A DNA stretch of 64,000 nucleotides from Petrosia ficiformis (GCA_947044365.1 OX345636.1:1445501-1509500); one strand, 5' to 3'. Positions 43,728-57,496 are shown, counted from the first letter of the stretch. Notes: a model not told the origin generated them from the sequence alone. Made by a program: numbers and translations.

Positions 43728-45400
43728 GACATATATATGTATAATTATATATATTATGTATATTAAAAAAGTATATATACAATATTGTAATAATAACAAT
43801 AATTATATAATTACAATTATATTTATGTAATATAATATTGCACAAGTATACGTTTTCTGATTATACTTAACTACAAGTACTTTTTTTATAATTACCTTTA
43901 TTTATCATTTTCTTTAAACAGTGAAGATCACATAAGCAATATTAACTGTTAATAATTAATAATAACAAGATGAGAAAACGTAACAAAAACAAACTAACAG
44001 AGCAAGTACAGTAAAATACAATAAACAAGGAAAAGAAATTATGTAAACTGAGGAATAAACAAGCAAGATCCATTGACAATTACATAAATCACACACAAAT
44101 GCTCACATGTATACATACACATATCTATCACACAATGTTAAAATTCTTTTTTCTAAATATATCTATAACCAAATGCAAATATGATACCTCTGAGGTCAAT
44201 TAACACCAGTCAAAAGTTTCTAAAAAATATAGTAAACAGTTGAAAAGTTAATCAAGTGCAGACAGCAAAACAATCTACATGTATGTGGCATACATTCACG
44301 CTCACCTTTGATGCAAGCACATGGCACAAACCCTATATAAGCAACTTAGCTAACCAACCACACAGCCATTTTTGCCAAGTCACCTAAACTAAAAAGCGGT
44401 AGCCCATTACAGACTAGACCATTCAACCTGAAACAATGAGGTATATGTGTATGTTGATAGTTAAATTACATAACCACATGTGCAATGATAAACAAAACTG
44501 AAATACCGGACTCCAAGTGTGGAGTGGCCCTGTCCATTCCATAGTAATCCATAAGTTGGGAGATTAAAAGGCCGAAACTAATGGTTCTGCAATGACCGGA
44601 TTTGGAGCTCCCCTGAGGACCGGTTTAAAATAAAATTAAATAATTGATATATTTTTAAAATTAAACTAATAAAAAAAAGGAAAAAACAAAAATAATAAAT
44701 AATAAATAAATAAATAAATAAAAAAACACTATTGTAAAACATACGTGCATATGTAATTATAATTATAGCTACAAATAGGAGCTGCATATACTGTATACAT
44801 GTACACAATGCAGCATTTGTGTGGTCAGAGGAGAGCAGGCCCAGAGGTACAGATTTTATTAAATGGCAGAATAGGTCATGCTTTGTAGGTGATGGTACTG
44901 CTCTGTCCCCTCAAAGAGATGGACAAGTCCCCTGCCACCCAAAATACATATGTATTTTACACATTTTCATACACACACATGTACACTCACATACATATAC
45001 TTATACAAATGTAAACACACACACGTACTTATACACACACTTTTATCCATTCACACACATATACATATTCACATGTGCACAAATATGCACATGCATACAT
45101 ACATATACATATTCCCTTGTTTTGATGTGGTAGTAATTAGATTGGTTTAATATGTTCATTAGTGTGTTATTAGCACCTGTGAAGAGGAAATGGCATTCCA
45201 ACCGTACATAAATAATAAATATAAATAAAAATATATATATATATAATTATATATATATATAGGAATATACTGTACACACACACACACGCACACACACACA
45301 TGCACACACACACACACACAAACATATATATCCATACACATACTTATGCCAATGTAAATACACACATATACTTATACACACACTTGTATATATATATGTA

Positions 45401-45462
<62 letters not shown>

Positions 45463-46053
45463 TATATATATATATAATAATATGTATGTGTGTATTAACT
45501 TTATATGAACTGTTGGAATTCCATTTCCTCTTCACAGAACTATTATAGCTAGTTTATACTTTCAGTTTTAGCTTTTGCACACATACTCACATTATTATAC
45601 CTCATTCTTTCAATGCTTACAAGTTAGCCTGGCTGGTGCATTCGTTATAGCAGCAAATTAGAAACTTGATATCAGGACCTTTCATCTTCTTGATACCAAG
45701 TGTTAACTAAGTTGCTTGTATTTGTGTCATCTACTTTAACTGCTTACTGTTCCTAGTTGTAGTTTATTCTGCAGGTAAGATAGAAGCCTTATTTATCATT
45801 TTGGTTTTGCGTGGGCACTAAAAATGACAAATTTCGTGGATAACTAGCAATCAACGAAAAACCAAAAAATTCTATTTAAATACCCTTACATTCTGCATTG
45901 GTGTGAATTACATCATAGTACATTTATCAAGGTATAGAGAGTAGAGAACAGTACAGTACAGTACAGTACAGTACAGATTGTAGTACAATCATCTATCTCA
46001 GTGAGAAAATTATATTAATCCAGAGTCATCAAAGAATACTGAAAGACATACAT
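43728..46053. repeat. Right arm of the large inverted duplication
   Basis: Reverse complement of left-arm segments: 43868-43990 matches 39294-39400 and its upstream flank (LTR-element empty site), 43990-44850 matches 33995-33120, and 45545-46053 matches 31600-31546 and 30319-29868. It has neither the LTR retrotransposon nor the CAGACATGGG element, so both inserted after the duplication or only in the other arm. Confidence 0.85.
45178..45540. repeat. CTGTGAAGAGGAAATGG TIR element with microsatellite interior
   Basis: The left end CTGTGAAGAGGAAATGGCATT (45178) pairs with GGAATTCCATTTCCTCTTCACAG (to 45538). Between lie (CA)n and (TA)n runs. Counterpart of the copies at 31601 and 32787 in the other arm. 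Confidence 0.65.
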
Positions 46054-46603
46054 AGTAACTCAATGTGAGGCGAGATCAGCAAAGCATCAGCAAAGCTTTA
46101 TACATTTCATTCATTATTAATTTTCACTATTTTGTAGATTAAACTAAATATAATATATTATATCACTATAGCAAGTAGTTGTGAATACGTTATTATAAGT
46201 AACATGAATTTGTAGTTATATGATATCTGTTTACTCCACAGTTAGAAATAAATAAAATTATAATTATATTTTTGTTGTTAGTATCAGGCTAATTCTCAAT
46301 TTACAATCACACTTGTGGCAAGTATTCTGTCACTTCTGTGACACAAGTGGATTGATATCCTTATCCACATCTTACACCACTGAAATACATGTGTAAGGCT
46401 TAATTGTGTGTATAGAACAAAGCTTGACTTGATAATAATAATAATTTATAACAAAATAAAGATTTCCCATACCAATATGATTTAATGACACAGATAATAC
46501 TCATCAGTTTATAATTATATATCAGATGTTTTCATGGTAAATACATGTAGTTTCACTTCAAAATATAGATTACTCATCAAACTGTTGTTGCTAACAGAAA
46601 CTC

Positions 46604-46645
46604 ATGATGGCTACTGTTTTAACATTGCGTGAAAAGAATGCCCTA
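46604..46645 (+). CDS. Possible first coding exon of the ankyrin gene
   Basis: ATGATG followed by 12 codons (ATVLTLREKNAL) and a strong donor CTA|GTAAGTGAAG. It ends in phase 0, as do the ankyrin exons downstream, but the distance (6 kb) and shortness make the link uncertain. Confidence 0.3.
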
Positions 46646-46731
46646 GTAAGTGAAGTATAATAAATCATAATTATTATAATTGTGGTCTACTTATTAATGT
46701 GTGTTTTTATTATATTAATGATAGTGAATTG

Positions 46732-47041
46732 TAGTGATACACCGATAAGAGATTTTACCACTATTCCGATAAACTGATAATTACTTTAGATGTAATGTAA
46801 CGATGCCGATTCGATATTACATATATCTAGCTACCTTCTGTTTTCTGAATCTTTAATGAAAATGACCATTTCCTCAATAATTACAAGTAACATAAAAGCA
46901 ATCATTGATGGTATAATGATATCATTGGTACACTTGCTGCAATATCGATTACATCTGACAGAAATAATCGATACCAATAATAAAAATAAAGGCTGATAAT
47001 GATCGATACCAATTACCAAGCCCAATATCGATGCATCACTA
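46732..47041. mobile_element. hAT-type MITE, 310 bp
   Basis: Ends TAGTGATACACCGATAA and, inverted, TAGTGATGCATCGATA. Perfect 8-bp target duplication GTGAATTG at 46724-46731 and 47042-47049. The interior has CGATACC/GGTATCG-like words. Same end family as 20000-20335. No coding. Confidence 0.9.
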
Positions 47042-47049
47042 GTGAATTG

Positions 47050-49154
47050 CTATACCTTTTTATATCTATTACCTAATTAGCTGCTATTGTTATTGTGTGT
47101 GTAAAGTTAATTAGACCATATAATTAAGCTTTATCATGGGGTCAATACAATGGATTAAAATGAATCCTATATAATCATAACGAATAAGGAGTGTCCTGAA
47201 CAACTACTCTAACTAGTTCAATAATCAACTAAACATGGAGCTCTCAACAACAATTCTTGTTCGGCGACTTGGAGTGATTATTTTGCACTTGCACATTTCA
47301 TAGACCTAGAATGAATACCTTCCTGGGATGACATGAAGTCATGCCAGTAGGGTACTTGTTCAAAGTCTATTGTGACAGTACTTTGATAATCTTCTTAGAT
47401 TGAATTGTAACAGTAAACATTGTAGTAATTATTATTATCATTTTCCAATCATAATACTAAATTAATGTTCATGTTTGTGGTTATATTAATCGATGAGATG
47501 AGTAGAGAAACCCCTCGTCATTCAAACCATAAATGAATTCATGTATACTGAAATGAAAGTACAAAAAGGAGTAGAATAAAAAAAAACTATTTTAATTGTA
47601 GTCATAAGTTTACTAGTTGTATATATAGCTGAAGTTAGTTGGTATGATTGTGGCTTTGGTTTCATTCCCAGCAGTCCATATCACTTTGAACTTTTGACAT
47701 TTTGAGTTGCAAATTCTACATTGTGAGCTGCTAAATGCACCCATGGTCGATGGTTGGCCAATCACACCATGCATTGTACCGAATCTTTTTGGATGTCTAG
47801 GAATTGCAGAGTATCTCCACAGAACATATTTGCCCTAAAACCTATAGATCATCCCATGACTGTCTGCTCCTCTTACCATTTGTTTCAAAGTATCCAGTAT
47901 CCCTGTATACTATTATTATATAGTATAGCTGATGGTAACTGGATTGTCATACCTGCCCATCCCCTTTATGTCAGAGAATGTCTGTACACCATAGTAACTC
48001 TGGGACTGTTAGAATTATCCAAACAATTCCTGAACCTTTCAGTAAAAGCAGCATTGATTGTAATAAATGTAATGAACATTACCTAATGATAATCAATTAT
48101 AATTATGTGTATTTCATTATGTGGACTTCCAAATTATCTAGCATCATCTATGCTACATATTATATTATGTATATGATAATATTTAGTACATACATCAGAA
48201 CAGAACACATTACCCTAGCTTTCTAAATCACACCTTTAGTTATAAAAAGACATTGCTACTTAGCTAGTACATAATCATTCTGATTAGTGGCATTGTTTAT
48301 CAAGCCAGATAGCATGATAAGTTTGGAGTATGTAATGAATACTTGATTTACTAAAAATGAACTATACCTCATAAGCATTGACAACTTTATAAACCTCAAC
48401 TGTATTAATAAATTATAAATATTGACATCTATAACTACAAAGAATAAATTCATCTCCAATTTGTTATAGAATCAACAATTTTTTTAACATTTATTCCTAT
48501 ATTTAGCTGAATATTAACAAAATTTGAAATATTGTTTTCAAACTGAGTTATGAGCAACCTCATAAATGATTATACTTTATTGTTGCTTCACTTTAGTTTC
48601 ACATTTTAATATTTTGTATAGTTATCCTACAATAATATCATTTGCTGTCAATACGAATATGATTCAGTTTATAGAAACATTGGTTTCTTTCTTATGAAAC
48701 ACCCAACTACAAGAAATGGATACATAGATTTCACTACGTATATTTAAAATCCCTCACACATATTTCGGAGGGTAGATGATACAATTTTCTTCCAATTTTC
48801 TGAGTGGATGAGGTGACAAATTGTGGAGACCTAATTATTACACATTTGAGTTCCTACGAGTAGTACTCCATACTAAAAGCAATGATACACAAAAAAGTGG
48901 CGGCTTCCAGCATCATGTATGCATTTATGAAATTGAAAAAATAATCAGTCCTCTGAATTATTTGCATTTTAAAAAAATGGGAAGAAAACAACAGGGGTGT
49001 ATAGGATATCAACATAAAGTATTTCATGAATTCAATTTCCTCCATAATTACTATACTTTATTATAATTATGATGAATTTATAACATATCTCACTAGTGGA
49101 ATATAAAGTGGTAATTAAATGATAACTATTAGTATTATTACTGAATAGGAGTAA
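47050..49154. other. No recognised gene (presumed intron or intergenic)
   Basis: A 110-codon frame at 47754-48086 has no recognisable motif. A Met-rich frame at 48854-49045 is also unassigned. Confidence 0.3.
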
Positions 49155-49163
49155 TAATTACTG

Positions 49164-49747
49164 TAGTCTCGCAAGCCACACCCAACCCTGAAGTGGGGAA
49201 GGGACTGATCATAGTCTTAACATAACCTTGTAATACAGGAATGCAATTACCGTGATTATTAAAATGTGTTAGCTCCACCTAATAATGGTGAGAATTACAT
49301 TAGCAAACAAACCCAACATCCAACACTAAAATTCCAGCTTCCAATCTTTTACTCTTAAAACTCTCCACTTGACCTTTCACAAGCGCGTTCAAGGGTGACA
49401 CAACTAAGACTAAACTCCCAATATTGCCTCTTAACAGATCAAATATCAATGGTATAGTTGCATAGTAAACATGTTTAACATAACAAGCTAAGAGTAAAAT
49501 AAAAACATCTTTCCTACTAACAAATTCTATTGTGGCTTCCTTCTGCTTTGTCTCAAATCCCAAACATCTCTCTGCTACTTCTATCATCAACACCTCCATG
49601 TTAATGTTGCTGTGCTTCTGTTCTGATGTTTCATAACGTTCTGTTATTTGGTCAGAGAGCAACATACAGAGTGTCATGAACAAGCTGATGTAAAGGCCGT
49701 GTCCAGACCCTTTCCCACTTTAGAGTTGGGTCTGGCTTGCGAGATGA
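49164..49747 (-). mobile_element. 584-bp RecQ-exon TIR element with 9-bp target duplication
   Basis: Ends: TAGTCTCGCAAGCCACACCC (49164) and, inverted from 49747, TCATCTCGCAAGCCAGACCC. TIRs of about 45 bp with several mismatches. Flanks TAATTACTG (49155-49163) and TAATTAATG (49748-49756) differ by one base. Same size and layout as 12966-13530 but opposite orientation and more diverged. Confidence 0.85.
49300..49599 (-). pseudogene. RecQ helicase first exon, degenerate
   Basis: ATG at 49599, 148 bp inside the TIR end. VAERCLGFETKQKEATIEFV corresponds to the zero motif with the conserved Gln shifted. DVFILLLACYVKHVYY replaces the Walker A LPTGxGKSLCYA, so the ATP-binding lysine context is lost. 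LVLVVSPLNALVKGQVESFK matches motif Ia. Stop near 49300. Confidence 0.75.
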
Positions 49748-50202
49748 TAATTAATGTGTATAACGCTCATACAAAATTCTTGTATGAAACCCTACTGTAT
49801 GGTGGTACTAGGGAGTGGGCGGATGCGACTCCAATCAGTTTCGAAATGGAATATTATATAATATGACACTAACCTGGTGTAATGCCAACCTTCATATCTT
49901 CTGATCAGCTTTATATTGGCCTCTAATTGAGGAAAACAGGCTAAAATCCCAAACACACATAAGTACAAAACCACGAAAGCCACGCTCACCAATCATAGCG
50001 TGCACCAAGTACAATGCATTTTGAGAACACGAATAAAGTCGTTTTCTGAAAATTCATTTTACTTTTATAGTTACAAGAGGCTGAAGAAAGCTGAATTCAG
50101 TAGCTTTTCAGTGAAAGCATATAATTTACCTTTCTAGGCACTATCAAACTCCGATCTTTCTCAGAGAGCAACTACAGTTACTCTGCCAGGGTTTGCCACC
50201 CA

Positions 50203-50772
50203 CTGCCCCCTCCACCACCCGTAGGGTGTGTTTAGCTTTGTTTCTGAAAATAACCTATTCACCACCTGTAGGGTGTGTTTAGCTTTGTAACTGAAAATAA
50301 ACTATTCACCACCCGTAGGGTGTGTTTAGCTTTGTTTCTGAAAATAAACTATTCACCACCCGTAGGGTGTGTTTAGCTTTGTTTCTGAAAATAAACTATT
50401 CACCACCTGTAGGGTGTGTTTAGCTTTGTTTCTGAAAATAAACTATTCACCACCCGTAGGGTGTGTTTAGCTTTGTTTCTGAAAATAAACTATCAGTGAA
50501 AACATTTAGGCCCAATAATTATACCCTCGCACCGCCTGTAGGGTGTGTTTAGCTTTGTTTCTGAAAATAAACTATCAGTGAAAACATTTAGGCCCAATAA
50601 TTATACCCTCGCACCACCCGTAGGGTGTGTTTAGCTTTGTTTCTGAAAATAAACTGTCAGTGAATACATTTAGGCCCAATAATTATACCACCGCAACACC
50701 CGTAGGGTGTGTTTAGCTTTGTTTCTAAAAATAAACTGTCAGTGAATACATTTAGGCCCAATAATTATACTA
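50203..50772. repeat. 48/84-bp minisatellite
   Basis: Six copies of a ~48-bp unit (CACCACCCGTAGGGTGTGTT, TAGCTTTGTTTCTGAAAATA, AACTATT), then about four copies extended by CAGTGAAAACATTTAGGCCC AATAATTATACC-type sequence to ~84 bp. Sequence identity between copies is very high. CCCGTAGGGTG contains a small inverted repeat. Confidence 0.9.
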
Positions 50773-52750
50773 CCGGGTGGGTGTGGCTTCCAAAAAATAC
50801 AGAATTGTATGCAGCAAGCTGGTAAGACTAGACACTTATTGGAGTTTCTAAACCCCTCCTCCTAGTACAGCGTTTATAGTACTAACCATAATCTACCAAA
50901 AATGTAGTAACTAAAAAACAATATTTGAACTTCCTTTCAATTAGAAGCAAAACCAATAATTTTGTACTGACCAATCACATCACAGATGCCGCCCACACAT
51001 TCGCGTTTTAATTACTATGTATTCCTAGTGAAAACATGCCATCAGGGTAGTGAAATAGCGAGAAGTGTTCAATTGTGTAAAAGCAAGAAACAGTAATAAA
51101 AAACAGGCCTGATGATGAAGAAGGAAGTTCCAGAAAAGAAGTAAAAGAAGATATCCCAACTTTTAGCGACTGTATATGATTTTGATGAGGATGGAAACTT
51201 TACCTCCATTGAGGACACACTGTAATGGTACTATAGATATGTCAAACTGAGCCTTAATCTTGAACTATAATTACAGTATTCTAAGATACATACTTTACAT
51301 CAATACTCAATAATGTAGATGATAACTACTGAGATTTATATACATATCCAAGCTCAACATCTAACAGGAAGTCTGACTTACCTTGCCAACACTGAAAGGA
51401 TCATTCGGATTGAAAATTGAAGCCAAGAATACACTGGAAGACAGATGTACTGGTTGGCTCATTGGAAGTGGAACCTTTCAACTCCAGACTGACAACACAA
51501 GTACAAATATTTTGAAATTGTGAGATCCAACCCTTAAGTAGTGCCTTTCTCCAGTACTGGACAGTAATGAAAGGATTTGTGAATTCACCATCGTGCTTGA
51601 TAGGTCTTCTGTATGAGTGTGCACAACTATTTTAAAGTGTGTAGGTAACACTGGTTTAAAAATCCCTACCTTGGTATCCAGTCTTTCTGAAATATCCAAA
51701 AATAAATATATCCTATATAGATTATACTACATAACCCAGTATTGATTGGTCAGACATTATTCATACCCCAATTAGCTGTATATCATATCTCAGGAAGGGA
51801 TATACTAACAACAAACTATTGTAGTGTTTTAATGGAGTCTAAGATTTTGTATCATTTCATCAACCATATTAATTACCATTAGTTATATGTAGATATACTA
51901 ATATTGGGAATACTATAATTATTTATAAAATGAACATGTACTTAACTATCACCAAATGTATTATTACAATACATTATACTACTATCTACTATTCTATCAT
52001 CCTCTAGATACTAACATATCAATATATTATATCATTCATATTAGTGTATTATAATAATGATACAAATATTACTACATGTATGTTTACAAAAGGCATTTGT
52101 AGAGAAAAATACTCAAATACTTGTGTTAAATGCCCACTATACTCATCCACTATCCATTTACATTATACACATGAAATTGCATAATTTGAAATATGTAATT
52201 ATTAGTATATCATTAAAACTTTACTAGTAATATATGTCTTGATATGTATACGAAACAAATAAAGATTCAAAGTTTTGAGGATTTGTGTCTCATAATACAA
52301 ATTTTGTGATAATAAGTGGAAATACAATAATTGATATATTCCTTATATTATATGATTTACTATTATATATTTGATACCTCATATACTGTTCATGTGTGTG
52401 AATGATTAGTGATAGCATTTATTAGCATTTTATGAGAGACATAATAATTATTGGAATTATAAATTGATTCAACGATTTTATTAATCATGTCATTTTACTC
52501 ATAACAGATTATTTATATATCATAGCCTTTTCATTATTTGATGATTCTAATCTAACATATTACATAATCAATAATGAATATTAATAGATACAAGTGTCAT
52601 AACAATTTTATATTCATCATTGTAAAGTTAATATAATGTATAATTTTATTAATTACTTAATCATAATTTGTAATTTTAATTATGATAAGGTGTCTATCAA
52701 ATAAGTTTGTAAATGCAAGTGCTTTATATTGTTTATGTTTTATACTATAG
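50773..52750. other. No firm gene
   Basis: Short coding-like bits at 51100-51220 (RPDDEEGSSRKEVKEDIPTF, then YDFDEDGNFTSIEDTL after a one-base frame change) and a 73-codon minus-strand frame at 51478-51699 (ERLDTKVGIFKPVLPTHFKI). Both may be remnants of one transposon protein. The rest is AT-rich. Confidence 0.3.
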
Positions 52751-52840
52751 GATATCAGTCTCTATAATGCACATCATTACAGGAATATAAAAGAAGTGAA
52801 TGACATTATCTCACAATGTTCAGACCCAATATATGCTCTG
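52751..52840 (+). CDS. Ankyrin-repeat gene, exon (repeat 1 visible)
   Basis: Acceptor CTATAG|GAT and donor CTG|GTAAGT bound 30 codons: DISLYNAHHYRNIKEVNDII then SQCSDPIYAL. The A-x-x-x-x-N-I-x-x-V-x-x-I pattern is that of ankyrin helices 1 and 2. Phase 0 on both sides, as in the next exons. Confidence 0.65.
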
Positions 52841-54719
52841 GTAAGTATTTATATACACCAAAACACTTGATACTGTTGCTTGTTATTATCATACATGTTA
52901 TGTACTTTGAAATCATTGTTATTTTTATGATGGCTACTGACTACTTACAAATGTATAGTCCTTGAATAAACACAATAATGAAATATAGTAGATAGAGCTT
53001 GAAGACCTTTGTGTGGACTTTTGTTCAAGAATATTTGTGATTACTTTTGGTGTACTTTAAGTGACCAATTATCACACATAAGTGTTGTAACATTTGAGAT
53101 ACTCTTAGGAACATACTAATTTCATTATTGTATATCAATACATGGTATGTTTGACAATGTTCCATTATCATCATCATAGAAGCTGTTCAATTGTCTCTTG
53201 TATAATAATTATTATAGTTTTGGTAATCACCTAATTGTAATCTTAACATTATATTATTGATAATTGGGCTTATTGATAATTGATGACTTACACTATCAGT
53301 TTTAATATCTGCTGTTTCCCATTCTTGATATTAATGAAGATTCTATTGTAAAAGTGCTAGATGGTGATGTATTAAATGAAGTCTTAGTAATATTGTGTTA
53401 GTAGTACCACTTACAAATTTTATGAAACACAAGAATTACCAAACAATAAATACACCCATTATAAAATAACAGTTCACCTGTAGTTTACAAGTTACACTAA
53501 TCACAATACTAATATTATAATTATTATGTATAGTGTATAGTATTCACTGTTTGGATTAGTCTTACATATTCAACTCTTCCCCTCTTAACTAGAGAGAGGA
53601 TCTGATATGTATTGACCAGTTCTTTGAATTTTTGGTATACCTTCAACTACATTTTTCAGAACATGTTATTCACATGTTTTAAGTTGAATAAATAAAACTA
53701 TAAATACTGTATTCATACAACTGATAATTCCAACTGTTTTTTTTTTAAAAAAAGCCCTTCTTTCCAGTCTGACTCCTGAGTATTTTAAATTTGAAAGTTA
53801 TTTGGCAGATTATCTAAACATCCTGTATACACATAATTATATTGTTAATAAATGATTTAGTTGTTACCTTCTCTCAAGTAAAGGATAGGGACTTGGTATA
53901 TACACTAGTCTATGATTTGGTAGTTATAGGAATGATACATTATATTAATACATGGATTATGGCAGCTAATTCATTATTGATTAGGAAGTGCAACTTCTAC
54001 AAATAGGATATGCTTCAGTATGATAAGGGATACTAATAATAATAATTAATGATAATATCTCAACATGGTCTCAATAGTCATGAATTACAATGTAATTTCA
54101 TTCTCAACAATTCAATAATACCTTATATTCTTATAATTATTATGATTATGATCTGTAATGATATATACCAGTATTAATGTGATAATGAATGTTTACCATA
54201 AAGACATCTAGGTATCCACAGATGCCTTATTCTCCTAATGTGTTCCTCTATATCTTGTTGTTGTAATTTCAAATTTTCACATACTGGTAATTAAATACTA
54301 TTACAGACCAAACATGTTTTCATCTCAATGCACTCAGTGTCTGCATGGAGCCTAAATTCAAATGATAATTGTGACAGTGAAGTTGGTGACTTATCCCCAA
54401 AATGAAGAAGCAAACAAGGAACTTTCAGGCTCACTGGACATTCAATTTTCTTTAGCTGGAGTGTGACATTGTTTCTATTTATATTAATGAACTCTCTGAT
54501 GAGTAATTATCAATAATTAACACCATACACCCAGGGATGTATACCTGGGGCTAACACTGGACTAATGATCATTATAACTTATAGATAATAAAATTTAATT
54601 TTTTTGTGTTTTCATCACCAAAACATGATTATTAATAATCTCTCTTGATAATGAGAAATCAGATTATTAGTAAGGAGATCTTATTTATATTTATATTTTG
54701 TCTTTTTTATGCACTACAG
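52841..54719 (+). other. Intron of the ankyrin gene
   Basis: AT-rich with no ORF or repeat that I can identify. Confidence 0.5.
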
Positions 54720-54821
54720 CACACCAGTGTGTGGCAGGCATCTTTGTATGGCAATATAGAGTACCTGAATGAAGTATTTGCTAGCAACAAAATAGATGTT
54801 TCCTGGATGAATGATCAACAT
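54720..54821 (+). CDS. Ankyrin-repeat gene, exon (repeat 2)
   Basis: 34 codons between ACTACAG|CAC and CAT|GTAAGT: HTSVWQASLYGNIEYLNEVF and ASNKIDVSWMNDQH. TSVWQASLYGNIEYL corresponds to the TPLHxAAxxGhxevv core. Phase 0, ending one repeat unit, so it splices in frame to 57398. Confidence 0.8.
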
Positions 54822-57397
54822 GTAAGTTTCCTTTCATATTCACATGTATTAAAAAGTAGTAAGGTATCACCTGTGATGTTGTAATGACAATGATTTTTGA
54901 CCCAAATTGGAAAAACAACACTTGTGGCTTCTAGTAATTTAGAACAAATGCATACATTTAAGCACTTATATTTGTTCCTGTTGCATAGGGATCCCATAAA
55001 ATGTGGCATATTTGAAAACCAGTTAATGATCATCTTAAATATATTATTTAGTTTGCTTGTGATATAAAAAGGCTGAATCTAATCGTTAATGTGTTCACAA
55101 TTATTATGTTGCACAAAAGCAGTTTACTCAAATTGGGTCACATTCTATAATTTAAATAAATTTAGTTATGAGCAGTTTTCTAAAAGAAATTAATTTATAA
55201 ATTCCATTTGTCATGTGGTTATTTCAAATATAATTTAATTAAGAGTCATAGGATCATTTATATATAGAAAATGTAATTTTAAGTAGAAATATTTTATATA
55301 AACTAAATTGTGCAAAACCCAAAAATAATAATTATTATAAAGTGTTATACATGTTTATATTCATACATCTATTAATGTCTGAGGCTTTCTGTTCATTACT
55401 AGTGTGGTAAAGTTAAAAGTTTTATTTGTAGGCTGTATTATCTAGTGAAATACACATTAGCAGATTTATGTTAATCATGTGTTACTAATAGTTTGTATGA
55501 GTATGATTAGCATTCATGACATTTCTGAATGTAGCGTAATGGATAAGCTGTTGATTGTACAGAAGAATGTATTTTATAACTTTTCAAGATAAAATCTCTT
55601 GATTTGTATCTCAATTCACACATACCAGACATTGACCACTATTATCATTGATGATCTAATAATACTGATAATAGTCATCATGTAGATGTATGCAGCAGTT
55701 AAAATCATGAATATAAATATGTGACCTAATTGTTCATCGCACTCTTACTTCTTCAAATGAATGGCTCTTCTTCCACCAAATGAATGATGTAGTTATACTA
55801 GACTATATTATAATCCTCCTGTAATAGGATAAATGTATGTGTGGAATGTCTGTAGGAAGATGATTTGTGTTAGAAAAAGTATTAATGAATTCCCATTGTT
55901 ATCAATGTAAGTGTATTATTATTACTATATGTATTGAATATAAATAATATAACATGTTTTAAGTATATGAATCCACTGTACATATATCAGTTGTTTCATT
56001 ATGTACTTATTGTATTCTACAAACAAAATGGTCATATAAAGATGGTATTGTAGCTATATTACACATTCAAAATATTAAATATAGTATAATACTTATACAA
56101 ACCACAGAAGACAATAATATCATGCTTGAGTGAGAACAAAATTGTGTAGTGATATACTATTAGTGAAGTGACTAGATATTCATTAGATATTGTTTACTTA
56201 TTCAATAGAGATTTGTTAATTTATTCATGATATAATGATACATATGTAAAATGAAGTGTGTCTAATGTACAGTAACATACACTGATATTGAAGTGTGACT
56301 AGAAGACATGTGATAGTGTTAAATATAAAGAAACAAATTATGGGGTCTAATGTTACATCATTGTATGTGATATATTGATTGGTTATTTGTTGTTTCCTAT
56401 TTTAATTGTATCATATTTACATATTATGAATATGTTGTAGTTTAGTGTCAATAATAATAATTTACATGATTATAATTATAATAATTATTAATTCTTGTAC
56501 ATTACTAATTGAATCAATGCATACCTGTTACTATGTATAATCACACAAACTAATATAATATATAATTATACTTGTTTGAGTAATCTTTTATTAATTTCAT
56601 AACATTATTATAAAACTAATTATATAGTTATAGGTCTAGTAGTGTATTATATACTATAGAACTGTAGAGATGAGATATAGGATCATAATTATATTTAAAT
56701 ATTCTTCAGCAAACTCAAATGTTCACATGTGTTGTATCATTACTACTAAATGTATTATAGTCAGCCTCATAAACTAAAATAGTACTTTATAATAACTTAT
56801 TCATATTCTCATTTGAGCTTGTATTTAACTTTACTAGAATAAGAAAATACAAAAGAGATATTCCCATATAACATGTATTTCATACTTAATATTAAAGTGG
56901 TAGTGATATTGAACTATGAATAAAATATGACTTTGTTGTAGTATATATTTGTATGATAACTGAATGTGTATAATAATTTATAATATATAAATTATAAGTT
57001 TACTGAATAATAGATTTACTATATGATATTCAATTAAACATGTAATAAGAGGAGCTTTTGTAATATATCCTCTATTATTATAATACTAATAAGGAAATAC
57101 TACTGAAACTTGATGGGATCCTACACAAAACATGAAAAAGTTCATTTTTCTCATGATAACATGTCATTTGTATGTTTCACTAATTTTCTCTCATGTATTA
57201 TTGATGGCAACATGTTAAATATTTATTTATAATTCTTAGAAATATTTGAAATGTTTATGTACTTATGTTTGTAAAATTAGTTTATGAAATTATTAATTAT
57301 GAGAATATTATGTTTTTGTTTTACAAATTTGTGATTTATTAATGAAATATTTTATAGACTCGTGTGTGTTATTATGATATTCTATTACATTATACAG
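54822..57397 (+). other. Intron of the ankyrin gene, containing duplicated segment A
   Basis: From about 56150 to 57110 this intron is paralogous to 59440-63410 minus two insertions. No other feature recognised. Confidence 0.55.
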
Positions 57398-57496
57398 TTT
57401 GGGTACTCATTTCTTCATAGTAGTGTAGTTAATGGGAATTCAGATGTCTGCAGCTTTCTCATATCAAAAGGAGCAAACATCAATCAAGTGCAGGAG
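57398..57496 (+). CDS. Ankyrin-repeat gene, exon (repeat 3)
   Basis: 33 codons between TATACAG|TTT and GAG|GTTAGT: FGYSFLHSSVVNGNSDVCSF and LISKGANINQVQE. This is a clear ankyrin repeat (LHSS--NGNSDV--FLISKGANIN). Introns of about 1.9 and 2.6 kb separate the three exons; further exons probably lie beyond 64000. Ankyrin stacks bind partner proteins; the specific role is unknown. Confidence 0.88.

Noticed and set aside
47754..48086. 110-codon frame as a gene
   Set aside because: No motif, no splice context and typical AT-rich chance composition; left as unassigned DNA.
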